Counted from the first letter of the stretch, positions 1-6,105 are shown. The stretch is DNA of 6,441 nucleotides from Rickettsiales bacterium (GCA_947441875.1 CANEUR010000061.1:1-6441), one strand, 5' to 3'. Translations and numbers: made by a program. The notes: generated by a model from the letters alone, not told the origin.

Positions 1-416
1 AATTCCCCCATGTTAAAATTCCATGGCGAAAGTATAGCAAATCAGTTTGGTTCCAGCTTGACTATAAATTCCCCCATGTTAAAATTTTTATACCTGAAAC
101 ATTAAGAATACAATCGTTCCAGCTTGACTATAAATTCCCCCATGTTAAAATAAACAAAGGTGGCAATGGATCTTGCAATCTGTTCCAGCTTGACTATAAA
201 TTCCCCCATGTTAAAATAATTGGTAGATAATTATTTTGCAAAGATCCGTTCCAGCTTGACTATAAATTCCCCCATGTTAAAATTTAATTAACAATTAAAA
301 ATAAAAACATATGAGTTCCAGCTTGACTATAAATTCCCCCATGTTAAAATTTTAATAACAAAAAAAGAACTTACAAATTTGTTCCAGCTTGACTATAAAT
401 TCCCCCATGTTAAAAT
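1..416 (+). CRISPR. Type II-C CRISPR array, cut at the left edge
   Basis: The repeat is 36 bp, starting GTTCCAGCTTGAC and ending CATGTTAAAAT. A partial copy (its last 19 bases) is at 1-19. Full copies are at 50-85, 116-151, 182-217, 248-283, 315-350 and 381-416, and I see no differences among them. Spacers are at 20-49, 86-115, 152-181, 218-247, 284-314 and 351-380; all are 30 nt except the fifth (31 nt). Orientation is the + strand: the start and end of the repeat match the usual II-C pattern (GTT... to ...AAAAT), and the tracrRNA anti-repeat complements its 5' part. The array therefore converges on cas2. The leader and any further units lie left of the window. The cas2-proximal repeat is not degenerate. 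No spacer shows an obvious match elsewhere in the window. Confidence 0.98.
58..85 (+). promoter_or_regulatory. Promoter inside each CRISPR repeat (first full copy shown)
   Basis: Each repeat contains TTGACT at repeat bases 9-14 and TAAAAT at bases 31-36, separated by 16 bases, with TG one base before the -10 (TGTTAAAAT, an extended -10). In this copy the boxes are 58-63 and 80-85. The others are 124-129/146-151, 190-195/212-217, 256-261/278-283, 323-328/345-350 and 389-394/411-416; the partial repeat at the left edge keeps only its -10 at 14-19. Transcription would start about 6-8 bases into the next spacer, leaving a guide of about 23-24 nt. Repeat-borne promoters are established for Neisseria II-C arrays, where they are described mainly as extended -10 elements. 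Activity here is inferred from sequence. Confidence 0.7.
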
Positions 417-426
417 AGGAGCTGGT

Positions 427-451
427 GGGAGCCTTGTAAAATAAGGCTCCC
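427..451. terminator. Trailer hairpin between array and cas2
   Basis: A perfect 9-bp GC-rich stem, GGGAGCCTT (427-435) and AAGGCTCCC (443-451), encloses a 7-base loop. It sits between the last repeat and the end of cas2, where transcription from the array (+) and from the cas operon (-) would collide. Neither strand has a clean run of T directly after the stem: on + the next bases are AAGATGTTTT, and on - they are ACCAGCTCC. Termination is likely from its position but may be weak. It could instead stabilise an RNA 3' end. Confidence 0.55.
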
Positions 452-467
452 AAGATGTTTTAAATTG

Positions 468-487
468 AAAAAAAATGAAGTTTTTTT
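468..487. terminator. A/T hairpin just after the cas2 stop
   Basis: Eight A (468-475), TGAAG, then seven T (481-487) form a simple A-T stem. It lies one base beyond the cas2 stop codon. Read on the - strand it gives a run of eight T after a weak stem, so it could act with the 427-451 hairpin to end the cas transcript. Such tracts also occur by chance in AT-rich DNA. Confidence 0.35.
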
Positions 488-488
488 A

Positions 489-824
489 CTAAAAAAGTTC
501 ATATTGTGTTGGATTTTTTGGTGATTTTTTATTTGCTTTGCCGTTAAAAGTGATCATATTTTCGTATTGTTTGTCGGTAAATTTTAAAATATGCACTTTT
601 CCTAATTCTGGCACTAGTTTTTCAACATATTTAATATATTTTTCGGCCAACTCTGTGCCGTTGCAAAATTTTTGATAAACCGAAAATTGTGCCATTTCAA
701 AACCCAAATCAAGCAACGCATTACGAAATTTTGTTGCTGATTGTCGTTGTTTTTTGGTGGTTACTGGTAAATCAAATAATACTTGAATCCACAATATTTT
801 ATAAGATGAAATTGAGTTAAACAT
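489..824 (-). CDS. cas2: CRISPR-associated endonuclease Cas2 (type II-C)
   Basis: 111 residues, a usual length for type II Cas2. Cas2 forms the dimer that bridges two Cas1 dimers in the spacer-integration complex in the cytoplasm; its role there is mainly structural. The family signature is clear: a first beta strand ending in FDLP (Asp18, the conserved acidic residue), a basic helix after it (TTKKQRQSATKFRNALLDLGF), and the strand EMAQFSVYQKF. The protein ends in QYELF, typical of II-C Cas2. The ATG at 824-822 is preferred because the conserved first strand begins about ten residues later; no Shine-Dalgarno is visible. It is the last gene of the cas9-cas1-cas2 operon, 51 bases after cas1, and the gap contains a hairpin. 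The stop is TAG. Confidence 0.96.
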   Translation of the reverse strand: MFNSISSYKILWIQVLFDLPVTTKKQRQSATKFRNALLDLGFEMAQFSVYQKFCNGTELAEKYIKYVEKLVPELGKVHILKFTDKQYENMITFNGKANKKSPKNPTQYELF

Positions 825-840
825 AAATTATTAAAATCTA

Positions 841-874
841 CTGTCTTCTTTCAAAATATTTTAAAAGAAGACAG
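841..874 (-). promoter_or_regulatory. Hairpin in the cas1-cas2 gap
   Basis: The 11-base arms CTGTCTTCTTT (841-851) and AAAGAAGACAG (864-874) are perfectly complementary. The 12 bases between them contain AAAATATTTT, which is itself palindromic, so the stem could extend inwards after one mismatch. The arm nearest cas1 begins two bases after the cas1 stop, and the other ends 16 bases before the cas2 ATG. Downstream on the - strand there is only TAGATTTT, so it is a poor terminator. It may attenuate, process or stabilise the mRNA and so change the Cas1:Cas2 ratio; that role is inference. Confidence 0.6.
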
Positions 875-875
875 A

Positions 876-1790
876 TTAAATTTCAAGCTCAAATTCTAAT
901 GGTAAAATTGGCAATTCTAATAAATCTTTTTTTTGCCCAAGGCTATCAACAAAAGATTGGCAAAGCCTAATTAATGAATTGGCAAGACTAGTTTTTTCGT
1001 TGTTTACTGTTGTAACTTCTATTTGCAAAACCCCACTTAAAATTTTTTTATGATCGGCGGTTAGCTCGCTAATTTGCGGTGTTTGTTGCGATATTTTTTT
1101 TACCATAAAATCAACAATTGGCCGATAAGGCTCCATTAAATCATCAACCAAGCAAAAAGCATTTTCCATATTGCTATGATGAATGCCAATTGCAGGAGTA
1201 AGGCCACAAGAAAAAACCGCCCTGCTTGCGCTAGAGCGCAAAATGGTGTAGCCATAATTTAACAAAGAATTGATGCCAACATTAGAATAATCTCGGCGAA
1301 AGTTTTTATCAAATAATTTTTGCCAATATTTTTTGGCCGCTTGGGCTTCGATGTTGTAAGGGTCGCCAGAAGTTACTTTTTTAGCTAACAATAACAATTG
1401 TTGCTCTTGTTCTTTTGTAAAAAATGACAAAATTTTGGCTTGATTAGTGATTTTTGCTTTTACAATAGTTTGCCAAAGCCTTTTATTTAGAGGCTTGGTG
1501 GTGGCTATTTGTAAATTAATTTTTTGTTTGTGTAAATAATGCGGATTGGTTGGGTAAAAAATGCCAGACGGAGCATAATTTTTGCCTAAAACTAAAATTA
1601 TTGTGCCGTTTTCGAGTAGTTCGTTTAGTAAATTAGTGCTTAATGTGGCTCCTGTGCCGTTTAAAATTAAAATATCAATATCAGATAAAGCAATTTGAGA
1701 TTTAAGAACTTTATCAATTTGCACTTGCATAAAGCCTCGATGAAGCGAGATAAAAGCTAGACGATCGGCAATTTCTATTACTCTTCCCAT
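876..1790 (-). CDS. cas1: CRISPR-associated integrase Cas1 (type II-C)
   Basis: 304 residues, full length for type II Cas1. Cas1 is the metal-dependent integrase that, with Cas2, joins new spacers to the leader end of the array. It opens with GRVIEIADRLAFISLHRGF, typical of type II Cas1. The three metal ligands are recognisable: Glu148 in DPYNIEAQAAKKYW, His205 in the segment AIGIHHSN, and Glu220 in LVDDLMEPYRPIVD. The N-terminal beta domain (about 1-75) carries the NGTGATLSTNLLNELLENG region. The protein ends ELPILPLEFELEI. The ATG at 1790 lies five bases after the cas9 stop, so the two are almost certainly co-transcribed and perhaps translationally coupled; AAAGAA upstream is at most a weak ribosome site. 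In type II systems Cas9 also helps select protospacers with a PAM, which fits this order. Confidence 0.98.
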   Translation of the reverse strand: MGRVIEIADRLAFISLHRGFMQVQIDKVLKSQIALSDIDILILNGTGATLSTNLLNELLENGTIILVLGKNYAPSGIFYPTNPHYLHKQKINLQIATTKPLNKRLWQTIVKAKITNQAKILSFFTKEQEQQLLLLAKKVTSGDPYNIEAQAAKKYWQKLFDKNFRRDYSNVGINSLLNYGYTILRSSASRAVFSCGLTPAIGIHHSNMENAFCLVDDLMEPYRPIVDFMVKKISQQTPQISELTADHKKILSGVLQIEVTTVNNEKTSLANSLIRLCQSFVDSLGQKKDLLELPILPLEFELEI

Positions 1791-1795
1791 TTTTA

Positions 1796-4700
1796 TTATT
1801 CTTTAAAAATTGGCCCGTTGTCAAAAACTTTACCAGATGGTGAAACAAAGAGTTTGGTAAGTTTTGAATCTTTAAAGTCACTGAAAGTTAATCTTATTTG
1901 TTTTTTATAGTCTTTGCTTGCCTCATTGTGTAAGTAAAGAATGATTCTGTTTGATGAAGGAGCTAATTGAGCAATATTTGCAATAATTTTACTATTTTTA
2001 TTATTAAAACTAATACTATCTCCTTTATAAAGTTTGCAAATAAGTTTTGCAGCGGGATGTGGTTTTGGTATATTTTTTCTAGCATTGTTAAGATTTGTTG
2101 GACAAATAACTGCAAAATTAAAATCATCAGAAACCCAAAAATCATTTTCATTTTTAAAATCATCAAAATTTTTGCACATTGTACGACCATTTTTATTTTT
2201 CAAAAAATCAAGAAATTGTTCATATTTTTCTACAGAAAAAGATTTTAAAAGATCTTTATATTTTTTACTCGTTTCTTTGTATTTTAAAATTGTAAAAAAT
2301 TCGAAATTTTTTTTTGGTAATTGCCAAATTTCAATATGACTATTATCACTCGCTACTCCTTTTTTATGAGTAATGCATTCTATTTCCTTAAGATTATTTT
2401 TATTCAAACAATTTTGGTTATGAGTAATAATATTTATTCTATTCTCCGGCTTTAGTATTCTTATGCTTCTAATTTTTTTATTATTTATTTGATAATTAGC
2501 TAAAACTATTTTTATTTGCTGCTTATCTTTTTCATATCCTGTTAATTTTGCCAATAAATCATTTTTTATTTTTTGATCTCTAATTTTTTCGATTTCTTGG
2601 AATGTAAGTGTTGAAAATTTTTTTCTATAAACCACATTATAATCTTTTTCTTTTATTTTCTCTGGAGTATGGAGAATTCCATAATTGGTTTCGTCGTGTA
2701 GTTTTACATTTTTGTTGTGATCGATTTTGTGTGAAACGATTATTTTGTCAATTATTTCTTTAACATCTTGGCGAAATGAATTCCAGTGGTTGGGTAGTTG
2801 TATTTCTAGCTTGTTTATATCAAAATTTTTAGCATTATCTCGAGAAATTTTTTGTAGCAGTTTTTGATCGGTTAGGGCTATGCAAACAGCATCAATAGCA
2901 TGATGGCGATGATCTTGGCGATTTTTTTTGCCAGAATTTTGCTTGCCAGAATTTTGATTTTGTGAAGATTCGCTACTAAAAACTTCGCCTGTTTCTGGAT
3001 CGAAATCTGGTTTGTTTAATACAGAATTTAGCCCCCAATTATGGCGTAAAATTGCAGTAACTTTGCCGTTGCCAATTTTGATGTTGTCTTTTTGACAAAT
3101 TTGTTGCAAATATTGCTTGGCAACCCTAGAAATATAACGAGTATCATTAAGCTGGCTGGCTAAAAAAGAGTTTTGATCGGCAAATTTTTTCATTGCCTCA
3201 GGCTCAAATCGCCATCTTTTATGCTTTGGCATTGTTTTGGTGCGTTGTAAAATTTCTGGGTAATTGTAGCTTGCAGAAGATTCAAAAGCTTCAAAAGGCG
3301 AGCGGTTGCCCTTAAAAGCATTGGCAGATTTGGAAGAGATGGTTTTATTGGCAATGGAATCGTCTAGAGTTTGTGAAAATGGCAAAATATGCTCAATTTC
3401 AAATTCGGCAGAAAAAAGTTTTTCAATAGAAATTGTTTTGCCAGAATACGGGCATTGACGATTATTAACATCTTTAAAATCAAGCTCTTTCCATAGTTTA
3501 TATCTTAAACGATTTTCATAATTATCTGGTATGTTGTTTTCGGCTAAAATTTGCTTGGCTTCTTTGTTTTCTTTTTCGTTTGCATTTTGTTGTTTTTCGG
3601 TTTGTTTTTTTTGTTGCTTGGTTTGTTTTAATTCTCGAGCTAGCTCCACATAAATTTGGGCAGGTTTGCCGTGGTTTTTGATGATGTCGTTTACTACTTT
3701 TCGAATTTGATTTAAAGCAACATGCACTGTGGGATTGGCGATTTTGCCATAATCTTGCTCTTCTTGTGAGGCAGATTTTGTTTTAACTTCAACCACCGAA
3801 GTAGGAATGGCAGAGGCATAATAGGGTAAAAAATCGGCTTCGCCGTTGCCATAATTTTCGTTGCTGTGGCTGATTCCTAAAAATTTTAGCGCTTCATCGT
3901 ATCGGCAATTTTGTGCTTGCATTGCTTCGCAAAGTTGTTGTAAAATTTCTTTACACATACTGCCAATGCCGGTGTTTTGAAAGTTGTTAATAGTGAGTTT
4001 GCTTAAATTTTTTGCCTGTTCTGGCAAAACTTGCCATTCGTTTAGAGCTTTATTTTCGATTTTTTCTTCTGCATCTTCTTCGAGTAAAAATTCGACAATT
4101 TCATCTTGTTTGGCAAGTGAAAATTGTTGCCATAAATTGCCAAAATATTTTTCGTTGGCAAGCAAGTTTAAAGTTGGGTTGGCTTGTAAATCGAGCCTTC
4201 TTTCGCTTTCAAGATTAAATTCGTAATCGTGCTGATAGCTGGTTTCTTTGGTGTTGAGTTCTTTTTTTAAAACAGAAAATTTTACTGGTGATTTTTGCGA
4301 ATTTAATTTATTAACAAGTTTTTGTTTTTGTTCCAAAGAAAGCTCAATTTGTTCTCTTGTGGCAATGTTTTTTAGTTTTAAATTATTAACTTCTGATAAA
4401 ATTCGAAACAAACAATAGCTAGGCATTGCCAAATAAGCCCTTGACAAGCTTTTATTGGAGTTTTTTTCAAGCAAATCTACTGCCCATTGTGGTAGTTGTT
4501 TTTCTTTTAACTTGTGAATGTTTAAAAATCGACAGAAGCCTTTATCTTGGGCTTTTAATTTTCTTTGAAAAAAAATAATGCTTTCGATTTTTTGCCAACT
4601 TTCTTCGCTAATATTGTGGTGCGGTTGTTGAAATTTTTTGATGGTTAAAAATTCTTGTAAATACATTTCTCGAGTGGGATACAAAACATCGTAATCTGCC

Positions 4701-5287
4701 AAAGCTCTAGCATTTAGGCCTTGATTTAAGCGATGTTTAAACAAATATTCGCCAAGAGTTTGGCAATTGTTTTTGGCAATTTCTGATTGCAAATTATCTC
4801 TTTTTTCTTGATCAGAAATTTTATCGATAGCTTTTTTATTTTTTGTTTCTTCTTCTGTTGCCGAGGCATTGTTAATAATTTCTTTGCGGTTGCTTTTAAA
4901 ACCTCTTCTTTGAGCTAAATGAAAAATGGCTCTGCCTAATTCAAAAGGTAAAATTACTTCGGCAATAGCTTTGGCTCTTAAACTATAAGGCTCGAGTAAT
5001 TCGATTTTTTTACACTCAACTTGATTGCTAGGCATTAGGTTGTTGGCTATTAAAAAGTTTAGTAGAGTTTTTTTTCTTGATAAAGTTCGATCTCTTCTTT
5101 TTCTCATTCCTCTAGCAATTCTTCGAGCAACTGCTAATGGCTCCTTACTTTTAGCATCACGGCTATCTGAAAAAATACGCACTCCTGCATTAATAATTTT
5201 TTGCGGAATATTTTCGTGGTTTATTTCAAGAAGGGCAAAACCAATAGAGTTGGTGCCTAAATCTAGCCCGAGTCGGTAATTTTTCAT
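1796..5287 (-). CDS. cas9: CRISPR-associated endonuclease Cas9 (type II-C)
   Basis: 1163 residues from the ATG at 5287. RNA-guided nuclease that cuts both strands of target DNA when bound to crRNA and tracrRNA. Domains in order: RuvC-I with GLDLGTNSIG (Asp9); arginine-rich bridge helix (about 51-78); helical recognition lobe (about 80-530); RuvC-II with IYVELAREL (Glu548), followed by a Lys/Gln-rich helix; HNH with CPYSG (from 612) and EIEHILPFSQ (Glu632, His633, Asn656); RuvC-III with HHAIDA (His796, Asp799); then the wedge and PAM-interacting part (about 860-1163). All catalytic residues are present. It is longer than Neisseria (1082) or Campylobacter (984) Cas9. A further in-frame TTG at 5353 is rejected as the start because TTGACA there is the -35 box of the promoter. 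No Shine-Dalgarno is seen. The C-terminal quarter is clearly AT-richer than the rest, hinting at a swapped domain. PAM cannot be read from sequence. Confidence 0.98.
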   Translation of the reverse strand: MKNYRLGLDLGTNSIGFALLEINHENIPQKIINAGVRIFSDSRDAKSKEPLAVARRIARGMRKRRDRTLSRKKTLLNFLIANNLMPSNQVECKKIELLEPYSLRAKAIAEVILPFELGRAIFHLAQRRGFKSNRKEIINNASATEEETKNKKAIDKISDQEKRDNLQSEIAKNNCQTLGEYLFKHRLNQGLNARALADYDVLYPTREMYLQEFLTIKKFQQPHHNISEESWQKIESIIFFQRKLKAQDKGFCRFLNIHKLKEKQLPQWAVDLLEKNSNKSLSRAYLAMPSYCLFRILSEVNNLKLKNIATREQIELSLEQKQKLVNKLNSQKSPVKFSVLKKELNTKETSYQHDYEFNLESERRLDLQANPTLNLLANEKYFGNLWQQFSLAKQDEIVEFLLEEDAEEKIENKALNEWQVLPEQAKNLSKLTINNFQNTGIGSMCKEILQQLCEAMQAQNCRYDEALKFLGISHSNENYGNGEADFLPYYASAIPTSVVEVKTKSASQEEQDYGKIANPTVHVALNQIRKVVNDIIKNHGKPAQIYVELARELKQTKQQKKQTEKQQNANEKENKEAKQILAENNIPDNYENRLRYKLWKELDFKDVNNRQCPYSGKTISIEKLFSAEFEIEHILPFSQTLDDSIANKTISSKSANAFKGNRSPFEAFESSASYNYPEILQRTKTMPKHKRWRFEPEAMKKFADQNSFLASQLNDTRYISRVAKQYLQQICQKDNIKIGNGKVTAILRHNWGLNSVLNKPDFDPETGEVFSSESSQNQNSGKQNSGKKNRQDHRHHAIDAVCIALTDQKLLQKISRDNAKNFDINKLEIQLPNHWNSFRQDVKEIIDKIIVSHKIDHNKNVKLHDETNYGILHTPEKIKEKDYNVVYRKKFSTLTFQEIEKIRDQKIKNDLLAKLTGYEKDKQQIKIVLANYQINNKKIRSIRILKPENRINIITHNQNCLNKNNLKEIECITHKKGVASDNSHIEIWQLPKKNFEFFTILKYKETSKKYKDLLKSFSVEKYEQFLDFLKNKNGRTMCKNFDDFKNENDFWVSDDFNFAVICPTNLNNARKNIPKPHPAAKLICKLYKGDSISFNNKNSKIIANIAQLAPSSNRIILYLHNEASKDYKKQIRLTFSDFKDSKLTKLFVSPSGKVFDNGPIFKE
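2928..2956 (-). repeat. Short tandem repeat within cas9 (NSGK motif)
   Basis: The 14-base unit TTGCCAGAATTTTG occurs at 2928-2941 and 2943-2956, a 15-base period that keeps the reading frame. It encodes repeated NSGK (QNSGKQNSGKKN) about 12 residues before the RuvC-III HHAIDA motif. This Ser/Gln/Asn-rich stretch looks like a flexible surface loop. It probably arose by replication slippage and is unlikely to affect catalysis. Confidence 0.7.
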
Positions 5288-5306
5288 TTTTTGATTAAAA
5301 AAATAG

Positions 5307-5335
5307 TTGCTTAAATAAAAAAGACATTTTAAAAT
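5307..5335 (+). promoter_or_regulatory. Likely tracrRNA promoter
   Basis: TTGCTT (5307-5312) and TAAAAT (5330-5335) are 17 bases apart on the + strand, predicting a start near 5342, about 45 bases before the anti-repeat. The -35 matches the consensus at only three of six positions, so the call rests mainly on the -10, the spacing and the position. Its -10 overlaps the -10 of the cas9 promoter on the other strand. A later start closer to the anti-repeat cannot be excluded. Confidence 0.45.
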
Positions 5336-5353
5336 TAAAAATACCAGTGTCAA
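5326..5353 (-). promoter_or_regulatory. cas9 operon promoter
   Basis: On the - strand a perfect TTGACA (5353-5348) is followed after 16 bases by TAAAAT (5331-5326), predicting a start near 5319 and a leader of about 32 bases before the ATG at 5287. The spacing equals that of the promoter inside the CRISPR repeats. This is the strongest sigma70-like promoter I see in the window. It would serve cas9, cas1 and cas2, which are separated by 5 and 51 bases. Confidence 0.75.
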
Positions 5354-5386
5354 AATGTTTTTTTCTTTAAAAAAACTAGTTAAATT

Positions 5387-5490
5387 GGGGAATTTATAGT
5401 CAAGCTGGTAACAAGAAGATTTTTTGATTTTATTATCAAAACTTACTTCACAAAATTAGGCAAGAGGGTTCGCCCTCTTGCTTTGATGTT
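5387..5490 (+). ncRNA. tracrRNA
   Basis: Trans-activating RNA that pairs with the repeat part of crRNA and is bound by Cas9. The anti-repeat (5387-5408, GGGGAATT to AGCTGG) is perfectly complementary to repeat bases 4-25. One unpaired T (5409) is then followed by AAC (5410-5412), which pairs with the repeat's first three bases, GTT. Downstream, TTTTGAT (5422-5428) and ATCAAAA (5435-5441) make a 7-bp hairpin, and the RNA ends at a strong terminator hairpin (5460-5481). The coordinates give the core only: a promoter candidate suggests a primary start near 5342, and the 3' end may reach about 5496. It is transcribed away from cas9. Complementarity to the array and the terminator fix the strand. 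In type II systems RNase III normally cuts the duplex; II-C arrays with internal promoters can work without that step. Confidence 0.93.
5460..5490 (+). terminator. Rho-independent terminator of tracrRNA
   Basis: The perfect 9-bp stem GCAAGAGGG (5460-5468) and CCCTCTTGC (5473-5481) closes a TTCG loop and is followed by TTTGATGTTTCTTT. It is the best intrinsic terminator in the window and, in type II tracrRNAs, doubles as the 3' stem-loop that contacts Cas9. It also insulates hemJ from tracrRNA transcription. Confidence 0.88.
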
Positions 5491-5599
5491 TCTTTCTGTA
5501 TTTGTTGTTTTAAATAATTTTTCTTAAAATATTGTAAAAAACTTTTTTTAAGTAACTGTTGTATTCCAAATTTGTTTTAATTTTTTGCTATTAAAAGTC

Positions 5600-5627
5600 T
5601 TGCTTATCTTAATTTTTAGCCTAAAAT
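5600..5627 (+). promoter_or_regulatory. Candidate hemJ promoter
   Basis: TTGCTT (5600-5605), 16 bases, then TAAAAT (5622-5627) would start RNA near 5634, leaving a leader of about 28 bases before the hemJ ATG. The -35 is a three-of-six match and the region is AT-rich, so a chance match is quite possible. The rest of the gap between the tracrRNA terminator and hemJ shows no gene or strong structure. Confidence 0.35.
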
Positions 5628-5661
5628 TTTGCCTAAATAAATTTAATTCACAATATTTTTT

Positions 5662-6099
5662 ATGCTCGATTTTGAAACCTACGATCTCATTAAAATTTTA
5701 CACATTGTTTCGGTTATTTCGTGGTTGGCGGCCCTGCTTTATTTGCCGAGAATTTTTGTTTATCATTGTCGGGTTGCCTTTAACTCTGAAAGTTGCCAGC
5801 TTTTTCAAGAGATGGAAAAAAAGCTCTTCCGCTACATCGCCACTCCTGCTATGGTTTTAACCTTGCTTTTTGGCTTTTACTTGGCTTTACAAATTGGTTT
5901 TGAAGGCAGTATTTGGTTGCATATAAAAATTGTTTTGGTGTTTTTACTGGTGGGGTTTCATTTTCATTTAAATATTTATCGCAAAAAATTTGCCTCGGGC
6001 AAAAATAATAAAACACACAAATTTTTTCGCCTGATAAACGAAGTGCCAACCGTGCTGATGCTTATCATTGTTGCCTTGGTAGTGCTAAAACCTTTTTGA
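5662..6099 (+). CDS. hemJ: Protoporphyrinogen IX oxidase HemJ
   Basis: 145 residues, the usual size of the short proteobacterial HemJ (UPF0093 family). It oxidises protoporphyrinogen IX to protoporphyrin IX, the next-to-last step of haem synthesis, in the inner membrane. Four hydrophobic helices are visible at about 9-34, 58-78, 84-105 and 126-143. Family motifs are in order: LHIVSVISWLAALLYLPRIFVYH with the conserved His14, then TPAMVLTLLFG, then WLHIKIVLVFLLVGFH with Lys89, then RLINEVPTVLMLIIVALVVLKPF at the C-terminus. His14 and Lys89 match positions conserved in the family and thought to be needed for haem binding and activity. The ATG at 5662 puts the first helix at the expected place; no Shine-Dalgarno is seen. 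It is a chromosomal housekeeping gene, unrelated in function to the CRISPR locus, so the locus probably sits in the chromosome. Stop is TGA. Confidence 0.95.
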   Translation: MLDFETYDLIKILHIVSVISWLAALLYLPRIFVYHCRVAFNSESCQLFQEMEKKLFRYIATPAMVLTLLFGFYLALQIGFEGSIWLHIKIVLVFLLVGFHFHLNIYRKKFASGKNNKTHKFFRLINEVPTVLMLIIVALVVLKPF

Positions 6100-6105
6100 G
6101 AGTAC

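Noticed and set aside
20..380. Self-targeting spacers aimed at genes in this window.
   Set aside because: The only shared stretches I found are about nine bases (for example GGCGAAAGT in the first spacer and within cas1), which is chance level.
1963..2339. Small open frames on both strands within the cas9 C-terminal region.
   Set aside because: They are shadows in an AT-rich stretch of cas9, with Phe/Ile/Lys-rich translations and no recognisable domains.
3984..4226. Two + strand open frames opposite the cas9 recognition lobe.
   Set aside because: They are antisense to a clearly coding, full-length cas9, with no promoter or family resemblance.
489..5287. A csn2 or cas4 gene that would make this II-A or II-B.
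   Set aside because: cas9, cas1 and cas2 fill the operon, and cas2 is followed at once by the array trailer; no fourth cas gene is present in the window.
5285..5353. Start of Cas9 at the in-frame TTG at 5353, adding 22 residues.
   Set aside because: That TTG is the first half of the TTGACA -35 box; the added residues are a hydrophobic run not seen before the RuvC-I motif, and the ATG at 5287 places GLDLGTNSIG at the usual distance from the N-terminus.
5387..5412. An orphan or degenerate CRISPR repeat on the - strand.
   Set aside because: It is in the expected place for an anti-repeat, its complement leads into a hairpin and a strong terminator on the + strand, and it lacks the repeat's 3' end. 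tracrRNA explains it better.
5585..6049. Other open frames overlapping hemJ on either strand.
   Set aside because: hemJ matches its family from end to end; the others are out-of-frame readings of the same DNA.
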